64,000 nt of DNA from positions 126,381-190,380 of the forward strand of contig NMRA01000524.1 in assembly GCA_002633005.1 (NCBI GenBank), written 5' to 3'. Shown here in pieces: positions 60,801 through 64,000 of the stretch. Source of the DNA: Phoronis australis. Taxonomy: Eukaryota > Phoronida > Phoronidae. Numbering within the stretch: the first letter of the stretch is position 1; each line of letters starts with the position of its first letter. Below the pieces are notes generated by a model. The model saw nothing but the letters and a program-made list of their open reading frames with translations. It was not told where the DNA came from and ran no database searches. The translations under genes and the position numbers were made by a program.

Positions 60801-63693
60801 CCTCCCAGATTCCGAGAAAAAATCTGAAAATTTGAAGAATGCAACAAATGACTGTAGTCAAAATCCATCACACGCTCCCCAAAAGCATGAAGTCCAAATA
60901 TGGCGACACTGGTGCGTGTGTGACCTCTAAAGTGACCTCCACCTAGTTCACTGACATTCTAAATCTGACCTGTACAATTACACAAGCCACTCACCTGGAG
61001 ATCTGAGTAGGTGTAGGGGTAACAGTGAGAGATGTAACAGGTATCTTTGTCATAAGGGAACTCAACCACAAACGTCAGTGCATAATAACTCTTTTCACCC
61101 TTGCCTGAAGGGTACCTGTAATCATTATTAATCATAGGTTCACTCGACGCTCCAACATTCTCCATAACAATGAGTACATCACAAACTTGAAACGTGAACA
61201 ACCAATAGCATCAATACACTCCGGTGTTCATGAGGTAAAAATCACAATCAAACTACAGGCCAATTGTGTTTCAGAAATTTCATGGCCGGTGCCATAGCAC
61301 TATAAATTGATCAATTCTTGTGTTTCAGCTTACTTTGAAACTTACTTAGAAAAAAAAGTGTTAAATATTTAGACATCAGTACTGAAATTTTTAAATAGCG
61401 GAACTTACTCAGTGACAACCCTATCAATATCAAACTCACCAATCATATAAAGTGGCTATAAACCCACGTTTCGTCCAAGAGATGAAATTTTGATATAGAC
61501 AGTTTCCCGGTATAAAATTGGTCCAAGTTTGTTCCTTACTCAGACAGAAGGGTTTGTAAATAATTGACATTTTGTCACTTTTAGTGCCTGGTCTCCAGCA
61601 GTAACAAACCCTCCGTTCTTTCAAAATCATAATCTGTTTTGGGATCATAGAAGATGTGTTTGTAGCCACTTATAAAGAGAAAGCATCCTTCTACACAACC
61701 CTTCCTCAAGTAACCCTTCAACCTATCCTACTTACTTGTGTGTAGTTTTATAATACTTAATCTCTGTGCCCGCTCTCAGCCAACCCTGGTTCTTGTCTAA
61801 TGCCTTCTGCTCACTGTACATAAGAGGCCTCATGCCATCGTTATACAGACTGTCGGGCTGTGAATGGACAAATCAGATGGTTAAACTGATGGGCTATGAA
61901 TGAACAGCTTGTATCTCATGGTTATGTAGACTATCAGGTTGTGAATGGAGTTTTCACATTGGTACAGAATGTGCTTTGATTGGACAGTATGTATCACATG
62001 TTTACAGGTTGTAACTGGACACCAGATATCACATGGGCACAGATTGTCCTGCTAAGATTGGACAATGCATACCACATGGTTGTAGACTGCCAGGCTGTGA
62101 ATGGACTATTCACATTGCTACAGACTGTCACGCTTTGATTGGACAGTATGTATCACATGGTTACAGACTGTCAGGCAGTGAATGGAGAATTTACATGGCT
62201 ACAGATTGTCGGGCTATGATTGGACAGTAGGTATCATATGGTTTCAGACTAGCGGGCTGTAATTGGGCAGTAGACATCACTTAGTTATTGACTGTCACTT
62301 TGAGAATGGAGAAATCACATATAGTTACAGTCCATTGAGCTATTGATTGGACAGCAGATATCACGAGGTTACATACTGCTAGACTGTGAAATATCACACG
62401 CTTTTAGACTGCCAGGCAATGGGCAATATTGCACAAACACCATGGAAAAACTGAGTACTGTCTAAAGAAATTTCAAGTCAAAATATCAGCTAGAGTGGTT
62501 TAAAACAGTCACTTTGGAAGCATTTAAAACATGAACTAGAAAATGTAGTTTGTTTAAACACAACTGACTATGTTAGAAATACAGCCCAGTCCGTGTGTTT
62601 TTGCACTCGTTGTCCACTAACCTTCATAAAGTTGACAATAGTTAGCCTGTATGGAGTCTTGGCACGTGTGTTTGATACGCGGAAGTAGAACCACTGTGTG
62701 TGTTTGTTGGTGTACAGGTCGGGTCGAAGCCACAGCTCATAGTCTCTCTCACCTCTGCAATAAAAGCAGAAATCAAGTACAATCAAATCTAACGTTGCGT
62801 AACATTGTACATTGTTTTACACGCAGCTAATCTCCTACTGTTGGAAAATGTCACAAACAAAAAATCCTATGAAACTTGCAAAATAATTTTGTTCAACTTA
62901 AAATAGCTGTAAAATTCGCGTTCTGTCAAAAAAACATCCACACTATGAGAAAACTTAGATCAAGTTTCTCCGGGAACGAGTGGTCGCTAGGTTTAGTAGT
63001 AGCATGGATACTGTTTGTGCTGGGGCATCTTCACCCACATGTGACAACTTATGCCACCTTTTCAAGATTCGAAGTAATTAATACCAATTGTGCTCTTACT
63101 CCGCTACACACACAGGGATGTGTAATCATTTTTCATTCCATATTTGTCGCAAGGTGTAGAGAGTGTAATGTGGATGCTCAGCTGAACAATGGCAAGTTGC
63201 TCTAGAGCATGTCACTGTAGGGTGACTTGTAGCGTGGAGAAGACTTTAGGACCTTAGACCACTCAACACAAAACTGATGTCAACTGTCTTGTTCTTCATT
63301 CAGGTGAGAAGTGATTTCTGCACTGAGGAAACAATACTGTCAGCTTTTCCCAAGTCCAGAAATCTCCTCTAAACTAAGTTAGCAACAACATGAGACCAGT
63401 TATATAACAGTAAGTGACTTAAATGTAAGTACTCACAAGGACTACTTCATTTTCAAGACAAAACGTATTCGAAATGTTCAAGGATTTACAAATTTTCACG
63501 TGAGCCTCGGTAAAAAGCCAAAGATATTCAGCTAAGTGAGATTGTCATGACACACTTACACTTTCACAGCCTTCTGAAGATTGCCACTTTCAAAACGAGA
63601 TTCGAATAATAACGTGTCATCCGCATCGGACGTCAGCTGGACAGTCGCGCGATGGCAACCATTACGGTACCCTCCGACACGTGATCGAAGAAA
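15341..63693 (-). CDS. AGBL2/3: Cytosolic carboxypeptidase of the CCP2/CCP3 (AGBL2/3) type, 5' end outside window
   Basis: M14-family metallocarboxypeptidase. This family removes C-terminal glutamates and branch-point glutamates (and in some members a C-terminal tyrosine) from tubulin and other proteins in the cytosol, at centrioles and in cilia. I traced 27 exons on the minus strand, all with compatible phase, giving about 1,216 codons in the window. The catalytic region shows the zinc-ligand motif HPGE (exon 59305-59415), NPDG and RDLNRNY (58123-58292), DLHGHS with the third zinc His (48889-49048) and the general-base Glu in MNSYTME (48287-48388). Conserved N-domain blocks [18 protein letters not shown] and [14 protein letters not shown] precede it. 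The ~780-residue C-terminal tail is charged and Ser-rich, making the protein longer than vertebrate CCP2/3 (about 900-1,000 residues). The N-terminus lies beyond 64000. The coding sequence is broken by a gap at 17798, and two exons are doubled across the gap at 34466. AGBL2 versus AGBL3 cannot be decided here. Confidence 0.95.
15454..15472 (-). promoter_or_regulatory. Exact CTCF-consensus-like motif within coding exon
   Basis: The minus strand reads CCACCAGGGGGCGCTAGAG, which equals the textbook animal CTCF core, and it encodes Pro-Pro-Gly-Gly-Ala-Arg in the carboxypeptidase tail. The match is seen directly; occupancy is inferred. Confidence 0.5.
16873..17147 (-). CDS. AGBL2/3: Carboxypeptidase exon 26
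   Basis: Donor CGA|GTATGT at 16872 and acceptor acatatag at 17148. The exon reads ..AG then 91 codons, so the incoming phase is 1 and the outgoing phase is 0. It encodes a basic segment ([15 protein letters not shown]) followed by a predicted helix/coiled coil ([18 protein letters not shown] and [18 protein letters not shown]). The acceptor lies in the first unit of the adjoining minisatellite. Confidence 0.85.
17150..17797. repeat. 45-bp minisatellite with 179-bp higher-order period
   Basis: The unit is tcaaggactctacatgtaaa then gtaaatacaacgttaagtaa then ttgta, 45 bp in about 14 copies. Every fourth unit lacks one g (tcaagactc) and has cgtcaag in place of cgttaag, giving an exact 179-bp higher-order repeat (45x3+44), evident at 17360, 17539 and 17718. 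Both ends carry the variant ctctatatgtaaag. The array runs into the single-N gap at 17798, so its true length is unknown. The plus-strand frames of Asn/Thr/Cys-rich peptide here are shadows of the repeat. Confidence 0.95.
17799..17881 (-). CDS. AGBL2/3: Carboxypeptidase exon 25, cut by the assembly gap
   Basis: Acceptor cccgttgcag at 17882-17883, incoming phase 1 (G+AT gives Asp). It encodes an acidic stretch ([20 protein letters not shown]) and then LYYPNENT before running into the N at 17798. The donor and any remaining codons are missing from the assembly. Confidence 0.8.
18136..19420 (+). repeat. Long repeat element, copy 3 (two units)
   Basis: Same 5' box (aagagcaacgcggagcgttg, aatgcgcccac) and 3' box as copies 1 and 2; the terminal palindrome has decayed (cacatatgaatattacgtggg). 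Landmark boxes near 18222, 18613 and 19060 give units of 390-450 bp. It lies in the intron between exons 25 and 24 of the carboxypeptidase gene, in antisense orientation to that gene. Confidence 0.85.
18222..19220 (+). promoter_or_regulatory. CTCF-like motif array in repeat copy 3
   Basis: About eight same-strand boxes lie near 18222, 18332, 18476, 18613, 18760, 18902, 19060 and 19203. They are more diverged than in the other copies (for example gactactaggtggcgc). Function is inferred only. Confidence 0.35.
19891..20049 (-). CDS. AGBL2/3: Carboxypeptidase exon 24
   Basis: Acceptor tttgtgcag at 20050-20051, donor G|GTAAGT at 19890, phases 1 and 1. It encodes [20 protein letters not shown] and then [19 protein letters not shown], a Ser/Arg-rich, likely disordered tail segment. 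The other two frames contain stops. Confidence 0.85.
20696..20795. other. Structured hairpin element
   Basis: Nested inverted repeats: agcctagct pairs with agctaggct at the outer ends, and gctctttgt pairs with acaaagagc inside, around a ~23-bp loop. Tggtttcgaaag near the right end looks like a tRNA T arm. It may be a SINE fragment or a structured RNA element. Confidence 0.45.
20900..23400. other. Intronic sequence without recognised features
   Basis: Part of the 5.3-kb intron between exons 24 and 23. A ~75-bp block near 22538 (cagccacttctga then aaatttNgacattttttctag) resembles the dispersed family C copy at 50033-50113. No coding blocks were accepted. Confidence 0.4.
23401..24105. mobile_element. 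Composite foldback element with a tRNA-like core
   Basis: A long imperfect inverted repeat occupies 23411-23499 and 23507-23598; both arms share ttactgaataaa-g-tttagcc and ggtcttac. The left end (agggtcagtttcatgaaag) also pairs with the right end of the whole block (cttgaaacagtcccctgg, about 24087-24104). A second palindrome (ttaagaaagagatctt against aagatctctttcttaa) lies at 23979-24012. There is no coding capacity. The reading is a foldback transposon or nested insertions. Confidence 0.6.
23880..23955 (-). other. tRNA-like 76-nt sequence, probable SINE head or tRNA pseudogene
   Basis: On the minus strand the 76 nt start with gcagtgtg and end with the complementary cacactgc. They contain an A-box-like tggcctggttgataag and a perfect T-arm (gtggg-ttcaagt-cccac) with B box ggttcaagtcc. 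A normal anticodon arm cannot be drawn, and five bases separate the T arm from the acceptor strand, so a functional tRNA is unlikely. Confidence 0.55.
25352..25448 (-). CDS. AGBL2/3: Carboxypeptidase exon 23
   Basis: Acceptor tttttag at 25449-25450, donor G|GTCAGT at 25351, phases 0 and 1. It encodes [20 protein letters not shown] and then [12 protein letters not shown]. Confidence 0.85.
27353..27580 (-). CDS. AGBL2/3: Carboxypeptidase exon 22
   Basis: Acceptor gtgtttccag at 27581-27582, donor GAG|GTAAAT at 27352, phases 0 and 0, 76 codons. It encodes a Ser/Thr/Ala-rich segment beginning [20 protein letters not shown] and ending CLSNAFE, likely disordered. Confidence 0.85.
28530..28553 (-). 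CDS. AGBL2/3: Tentative 24-nt micro-exon 21
   Basis: Acceptor ttcccag at 28554-28555 and donor CAG|GTAACC at 28529 bound eight codons, FLEFLPIQ, with phase 0 at both ends. That matches exon 20 (ends phase 0) and exon 22 (starts phase 0). The fit may be chance because the segment is so short and the upstream pyrimidine tract is weak. Confidence 0.4.
29950..30098 (-). CDS. AGBL2/3: Carboxypeptidase exon 20
   Basis: Acceptor tattcattag at 30099-30100, donor TGG|GTAAGG at 29949, phases 1 and 0. It encodes [20 protein letters not shown] and then a Gln-rich helix ending [12 protein letters not shown]. Confidence 0.85.
30923..31042 (-). CDS. AGBL2/3: Carboxypeptidase exon 19
   Basis: Acceptor tttgactgcag at 31043-31044, donor ACAG|GTAACT at 30922, phases 1 and 1, fitting both neighbours. 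It encodes [20 protein letters not shown] and then [20 protein letters not shown]. Confidence 0.8.
31101..31135. repeat. (GACAC)n microsatellite
   Basis: Seven tandem copies of gacac, located within 60 bp of the acceptor side of exon 19. Confidence 0.95.
33319..33391 (-). CDS. AGBL2/3: Duplicate of exon 18, probably an assembly copy
   Basis: Encodes the same 24 residues as 35305-35377 with the same splice sites (cctcac on the donor side, tctaaaa on the acceptor side). Using this exon after the other copy set would break the frame because the exon is 73 nt, so only one set can be used. Confidence 0.7.
34161..34223 (-). CDS. AGBL2/3: Duplicate of exon 17, probably an assembly copy
   Basis: Same 63-nt exon as 36145-36207, encoding [20 protein letters not shown] then K, with the same flanks. 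It lies in the left half of the gap-flanking duplication. Confidence 0.65.
35305..35377 (-). CDS. AGBL2/3: Carboxypeptidase exon 18
   Basis: Acceptor cttttttag-type at 35378-35379, donor AAAG|GTGAGG at 35304, phases 0 and 1. It encodes [20 protein letters not shown] and then EPPK. Confidence 0.88.
36145..36207 (-). CDS. AGBL2/3: Carboxypeptidase exon 17
   Basis: Acceptor tgtctccatctgtag at 36208-36209, donor AAG|GTAGGC at 36144, phases 0 and 0, 21 codons. It encodes an acidic Ser-rich piece [20 protein letters not shown] then K. The longer plus-strand frame (35792-36241) is antisense to it. Confidence 0.75.
37350..37370 (-). CDS. AGBL2/3: 21-nt micro-exon 16
   Basis: Acceptor cctgctcag at 37371-37372 and donor GAA|GTAAGT at 37349 bound seven codons, KEKLLRE, phase 0 at both ends. 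They extend the charged helix of exon 15 (ending AEKRKE). Strong splice sites and matching composition support it. Confidence 0.75.
38066..39524. repeat. ~730-bp duplication on both sides of the gap at 38797
   Basis: 38066-38796 and 38798-39524 match almost base for base (small differences such as ttgttag/ttggtag and tatattaaactg/tataaactg) and meet at the single N. This is the same pattern as at 8566 and 34466. Intronic. Confidence 0.85.
38411..38690. mobile_element. Foldback MITE (second copy at about 39144-39418)
   Basis: The arms aaattgatcgtttcttattt ... agcagccatctt (from about 38417) and aagatggctgctgatagga ... aacaatcaatt (about 38594-38680) are inverted repeats of ~85-95 bp. They share acaaccagaaaagcatta and its complement. 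The overlapping ORFs of 60-117 aa on both strands are chance frames in the palindrome. It is doubled only because of the gap-flanking duplication. Confidence 0.7.
40495..40608 (-). CDS. AGBL2/3: Carboxypeptidase exon 15
   Basis: Acceptor ttaatttcag at 40609-40610, donor GAG|GTAGGT at 40494, phases 0 and 0. It encodes [20 protein letters not shown] and then [18 protein letters not shown], strongly basic. Confidence 0.88.
42342..42443 (-). CDS. AGBL2/3: Carboxypeptidase exon 14
   Basis: Acceptor catttcag at 42444-42445, donor AGG|GTAAGA at 42341, phases 0 and 0. It encodes [20 protein letters not shown] and then [14 protein letters not shown]. Confidence 0.85.
42590..43060 (+). repeat. Dispersed repeat family C, copy 1
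   Basis: Shares ordered blocks with 52005-52470: tcagaaat, gaaactttcagataNtatg, taatgcactattctc-aaaac, aaatgttcca-ttttg, and atgNcccaatcaatgN-agattggtaaaaat. It contains a 33-bp palindromic insertion not present in the other copies. Non-coding. Confidence 0.7.
42737..42770. mobile_element. Solo terminal hairpin of the long repeat family
   Basis: taatgcgtccacatataaat then atgtgggcgcata is identical to the terminal palindrome of long repeat copy 1 (about 4029-4061). Comparison with the family C paralogue at 52160 (tttaaaatgttcc, uninterrupted) shows it as a clean insertion after ttta. Confidence 0.7.
43084..43236. mobile_element. Short foldback element, GGCGGA type
   Basis: Starts agtggcggatttaggggggg and ends ccccccc ... 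ggttccgcccct, so the ends are imperfect inverted repeats with G-run and C-run interiors. A degenerate relative lies at 56915-57033. Confidence 0.6.
43390..43655. repeat. ~175-bp diverged tandem duplication
   Basis: gaattc...gtcatgacg-gga-ttc and tctagcNattccaac blocks occur at about 43400-43490 and 43575-43655. A related block (gaattccccgtcacgacg) occurs near 56098. Non-coding, in an intron. Confidence 0.5.
43717..43815 (-). CDS. AGBL2/3: Carboxypeptidase exon 13
   Basis: Acceptor ttttgtag at 43816-43817, donor GCG|GTGAGT at 43716, phases 0 and 0. It encodes [20 protein letters not shown] and then [13 protein letters not shown], a lysine-rich stretch that could act as a nuclear or microtubule-binding patch (inference). 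Confidence 0.9.
44369..44438 (-). CDS. AGBL2/3: Carboxypeptidase exon 12
   Basis: Acceptor tgtttctag at 44439-44440, donor AAG|GTAACC at 44368, phases 2 and 0. It encodes (S)[19 protein letters not shown] and then ADAK. Confidence 0.88.
44871..45013 (-). CDS. AGBL2/3: Carboxypeptidase exon 11
   Basis: Acceptor gttcccag at 45014-45015, donor AG|GTAAGT at 44870, phases 0 and 2. It encodes a probable coiled coil, [20 protein letters not shown] then ARQQLQ, and an acidic end, [17 protein letters not shown]. This is the start of the tail after the catalytic domain. Confidence 0.9.
47834..47959 (-). CDS. AGBL2/3: Carboxypeptidase exon 10, end of catalytic domain
   Basis: Acceptor atctcctag at 47960-47961, donor AAA|GTAAGC at 47833, phases 0 and 0. 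It encodes [20 protein letters not shown] and then [20 protein letters not shown], the conserved last block of CCP2/3 catalytic domains. Confidence 0.95.
48287..48388 (-). CDS. AGBL2/3: Carboxypeptidase exon 9 with catalytic Glu
   Basis: Acceptor atttgttctag at 48389-48390, donor GAG|GTAAGC at 48286, phases 0 and 0. It encodes [20 protein letters not shown] and then [14 protein letters not shown]. The final Glu is the expected general base of the M14 fold. Confidence 0.95.
48470..48700 (+). repeat. Dispersed repeat family B, copy 2
   Basis: Partner of 15070-15310, with the same block order (tggtgctggggaatta, catgatgcgggctacg, tatgtcattagttcaaagg, aaaactgcactttgtttag, catagttagaag). Lies between exons 9 and 8. 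Confidence 0.6.
48889..49048 (-). CDS. AGBL2/3: Carboxypeptidase exon 8 with third zinc ligand
   Basis: Acceptor gttcttttag at 49049-49050, donor AAG|GTATGT at 48888, phases 2 and 0. It encodes [20 protein letters not shown] and then [19 protein letters not shown] is the diagnostic CCP motif carrying a zinc-binding His. Confidence 0.97.
49920..50900 (+). repeat. Dispersed repeat family C, copy 2 (diverged)
   Basis: Blocks shared with the copies at 42590 and 52005 include ttggataacttca, tatgctttatgcacttt-ctccaaaac, tttttaaaatgaaccactttt, gaggggctattgaa and aaatcgatggcaga. It lacks the 33-bp hairpin insertion. It lies in the large intron between exons 8 and 7, just upstream of the nested DNase gene. 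Confidence 0.5.
51415..51420 (+). promoter_or_regulatory. Possible TATA box of the DNase I-like gene
   Basis: tatata lies 107 bp upstream of the start codon. A short direct repeat (cagcattaag) lies between them at 51465 and 51480. The assignment is by position only. Confidence 0.3.
51527..51676 (+). CDS. DNase I-like exon 1, GC splice donor
   Basis: The ATG at 51527 opens the signal peptide. The only upstream in-frame alternative is a GTG at 51497. The exon ends LGVLVE, and the donor is GAG|GCAAGT at 51677. Using the nearby GT (at 51681) would give a stop within a few codons of exon 2, so the GC donor is required. Confidence 0.93.
51527..56813 (+). CDS. Secreted DNase I-like endonuclease, seven exons, nested gene
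   Basis: DNase I family (Mg/Ca-dependent endonuclease of the EEP fold) that cuts DNA in the secretory pathway or outside the cell. The coding joins are 51527-51676, 52760-52848, 53302-53385, 54012-54175, 54968-55238, 55907-56018 and 56613-56813, in phase throughout, giving 356 residues. Residues 1-23 form a signal peptide ([19 protein letters not shown]), and the mature start [12 protein letters not shown] matches the family. The four catalytic residues are present: Glu62 (LLQEIKD), His173 (IALHT), Asp252 (CAYDR) and His297 (VSDHYP). Asp207/Asn209 (GDLNAGC) and the Cys212/Cys249 disulphide pair are also kept. It is longer than mammalian DNase I (about 280) because of an expanded loop between Cys129 and Cys144 and a ~50-residue acidic tail. 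The whole gene lies in one intron of the carboxypeptidase gene, on the opposite strand. DNASE1 versus DNASE1L type is not resolved. Confidence 0.96.
52005..52470 (+). repeat. Dispersed repeat family C, copy 3
   Basis: Partner of 42590-43060, without the hairpin insertion (tttaaaatgttccac is continuous near 52161). It lies in intron 1 of the DNase I-like gene. Confidence 0.65.
52760..52848 (+). CDS. DNase I-like exon 2 with catalytic Glu
   Basis: Acceptor tctttccag, donor CA|GTAAGT, phases 0 and 2. It encodes [20 protein letters not shown] and then LGEIREMVN. Confidence 0.95.
53302..53385 (+). CDS. DNase I-like exon 3
   Basis: Acceptor atatttcag, donor AG|GTAAAT, phases 2 and 2. It encodes [20 protein letters not shown] and then QRYAFFF, equal to the SE-LGR-x-KEQY-F-YR block of the family. 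Confidence 0.92.
54012..54175 (+). CDS. DNase I-like exon 4
   Basis: Acceptor cgtttccag, donor ACAC|GTAAGT, phases 2 and 1. It encodes [20 protein letters not shown] and then a Cys-bounded loop running into [10 protein letters not shown], the family FxREPF block. Confidence 0.94.
54968..55238 (+). CDS. DNase I-like exon 5 with catalytic His and Asp
   Basis: Acceptor cattgcag, donor AG|GTATGA, phases 1 and 2. It encodes [20 protein letters not shown], then [17 protein letters not shown] and TSCAYD. Confidence 0.97.
55907..56018 (+). CDS. DNase I-like exon 6
   Basis: Acceptor tctaacag, donor AAT|GTAAGT, phases 2 and 0. It encodes [20 protein letters not shown] and then [14 protein letters not shown]. 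Confidence 0.95.
56613..56813 (+). CDS. DNase I-like exon 7 with second catalytic His and acidic tail
   Basis: Acceptor tattcctcag, stop TGA at 56811-56813. [16 protein letters not shown] contains catalytic His297. The rest is an acidic tail ending SEIPAKEEL. Possible polyadenylation signals (aataaa) lie at 57437 and 57643, neither close to the stop. Confidence 0.95.
   Translation, partial: YENVSDHYPIQICLKKADGTIPEESCNEMAAPIDDLEFVKQGMDSYGEGHDKETPGESEIPAKEEL
56915..57033. mobile_element. Degenerate GGCGGA-type foldback element
   Basis: Begins aggggcggatcaatg, has a run of ten or more G, then cccctccctc and a weak closing end gatcagccac. Related in form to 43084-43236. Confidence 0.4.
57080..57110. 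other. Perfect short palindrome
   Basis: aacgggatatgtaatatatc followed by ccgtt folds into an 11-bp stem, just beyond the end of the DNase I-like gene. It may be a hairpin in a 3' UTR or a chance palindrome. Confidence 0.4.
58123..58292 (-). CDS. AGBL2/3: Carboxypeptidase exon 7 with substrate-binding motifs
   Basis: Acceptor cttatctacag at 58293-58294, donor AA|GTGAGT at 58122, phases 0 and 2. It encodes [20 protein letters not shown] and then the RDLNRNY motif. Its 3' intron (49049-58122) holds the nested DNase gene. Confidence 0.97.
59305..59415 (-). CDS. AGBL2/3: Carboxypeptidase exon 6 with zinc-binding HPGE
   Basis: Acceptor ttttgacag at 59416-59417, donor AAG|GTATTA at 59304, phases 0 and 0. 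It encodes [20 protein letters not shown] and then [11 protein letters not shown]. His and Glu of HPGE are two of the three zinc ligands. Confidence 0.96.
59798..59935 (-). CDS. AGBL2/3: Carboxypeptidase exon 5
   Basis: Acceptor ttcattgcag at 59936-59937, donor AAG|GTAATA at 59797, phases 0 and 0. It encodes [20 protein letters not shown] and then [20 protein letters not shown], the conserved start of the M14 domain. Confidence 0.96.
60995..61115 (-). CDS. AGBL2/3: Carboxypeptidase exon 4
   Basis: Acceptor gattacag at 61116-61117, donor CAG|GTGAGT at 60994, phases 2 and 0. It encodes [20 protein letters not shown] and then [12 protein letters not shown]. Confidence 0.95.
61736..61857 (-). 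CDS. AGBL2/3: Carboxypeptidase exon 3
   Basis: Acceptor ccattcacag at 61858-61859, donor AA|GTAAGT at 61735, phases 0 and 2. It encodes [20 protein letters not shown] and then [17 protein letters not shown]. Its 5' edge and acceptor are the source-like unit of the adjoining minisatellite. Confidence 0.95.
61849..62425. repeat. Diverged ~40-bp minisatellite spanning an exon edge
   Basis: About 14 imperfect units of the form ttacagactgtcaggctgtg then aatggacagtatgtatcaca repeat every 36-44 bp. The first unit overlaps the first nine coding bases of exon 3 and its acceptor. Most units keep the cattcacag or aatcatag-like acceptor sequence on the minus strand. Confidence 0.85.
62622..62754 (-). 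CDS. AGBL2/3: Carboxypeptidase exon 2
   Basis: Acceptor ttttattgcag at 62755-62756, donor AAG|GTTAGT at 62621, phases 2 and 0. It encodes [20 protein letters not shown] and then [19 protein letters not shown], the CCP N-domain. Confidence 0.96.
63560..63693 (-). CDS. AGBL2/3: Carboxypeptidase exon 1 in window (internal exon)
   Basis: Acceptor gctattccag at 63694-63695, donor AAAGT|GTAAGT at 63559, incoming phase 0 and outgoing phase 2. It encodes [20 protein letters not shown] and then [17 protein letters not shown]. It opens with an acceptor, so earlier exons lie beyond 64000. Confidence 0.93.
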
Positions 63694-64000
63694 CTGGAAT
63701 AGCAACCATGCCAATTAGCATAATTATTTTATACATATGCATAATGATGACCAGATTGGTGATTACATTACAATAAGTGACAGAAAACACTACAGTAACT
63801 ATGGCTGCGCAACTATAGAAAATGTAATCAATAAGTTCAGGTCTATGGCGTACTGTATGCCGTCACGATGAGACAATCTATCCTTCAGTACTAACACAGA
63901 ATATCAAAATAACCGGATTTTAATGCAGTTCTTAGAATAGACGTACGCGTATGTTCACAGAATGAAAACTCCCGAGCTTGTGGACGTAATATGCATCAAC

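Noticed and set aside
63947-64000. Possible preceding carboxypeptidase exon at the window edge (ending NIR before GTACGT)
   Set aside because: The frame is open and a donor exists, but only 54 bases are visible and the residues do not match a block I recognise.

Overview
This window is eukaryotic: genes are split into many short exons by GT-AG introns, intergenic and intronic DNA is AT-rich, and diverged transposons, foldback elements and minisatellites are dense. The two recognisable proteins (a tubulin deglutamylase-type cytosolic carboxypeptidase and a secreted DNase I-like nuclease) and the repeat style fit a non-vertebrate animal, probably marine. I cannot name the species from the sequence. 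Four single-N gaps (8566, 17798, 34466, 38797) mark contig joins. Three of them are flanked by near-identical copies of the same sequence, which looks like unmerged allelic contig ends.

Layout. 1-660: decayed LINE reverse-transcriptase fragment (minus strand). 1930-4065, 12814-14346 and 18136-19420: three copies of one repeat family, built from ~460-bp tandem units between conserved ends and full of CTCF-like motifs. 4153-4454: an unrecognised coding-looking segment. 4455-15340: otherwise no recognised gene; it holds a 111-bp gap-flanking duplication, a diverged ~540-bp tandem pair, tRNA-derived pieces and a 156-bp palindromic MITE. 15341-63693 (minus strand): one very large gene, an AGBL2/AGBL3-type (CCP2/CCP3) cytosolic carboxypeptidase. 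I assembled 27 exons by splice-site phase; 26 are well supported or good, and one 24-nt exon is tentative. Its 5' end lies beyond the right edge of the window. The first ten visible exons (63693 down to 47834) encode the conserved N-domain and M14 catalytic domain. Seventeen more encode an unusually long, low-complexity, charged C-terminal tail.

Nested inside the 9.07-kb intron between two catalytic-domain exons (58123 and 49048), on the opposite strand, is a complete seven-exon DNase I-like gene (51527-56813, plus strand). It encodes 356 residues with a signal peptide and all four catalytic residues, and its first intron has a GC donor. I see no functional link between the two genes beyond the shared locus. 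The enzyme sites are compartmentally distinct: cytosol/microtubule for the carboxypeptidase, secretory pathway for the nuclease.

Two minisatellites in the carboxypeptidase gene (17150-17797 and 61849-62425) each abut an exon and repeat its 3' splice-site sequence.
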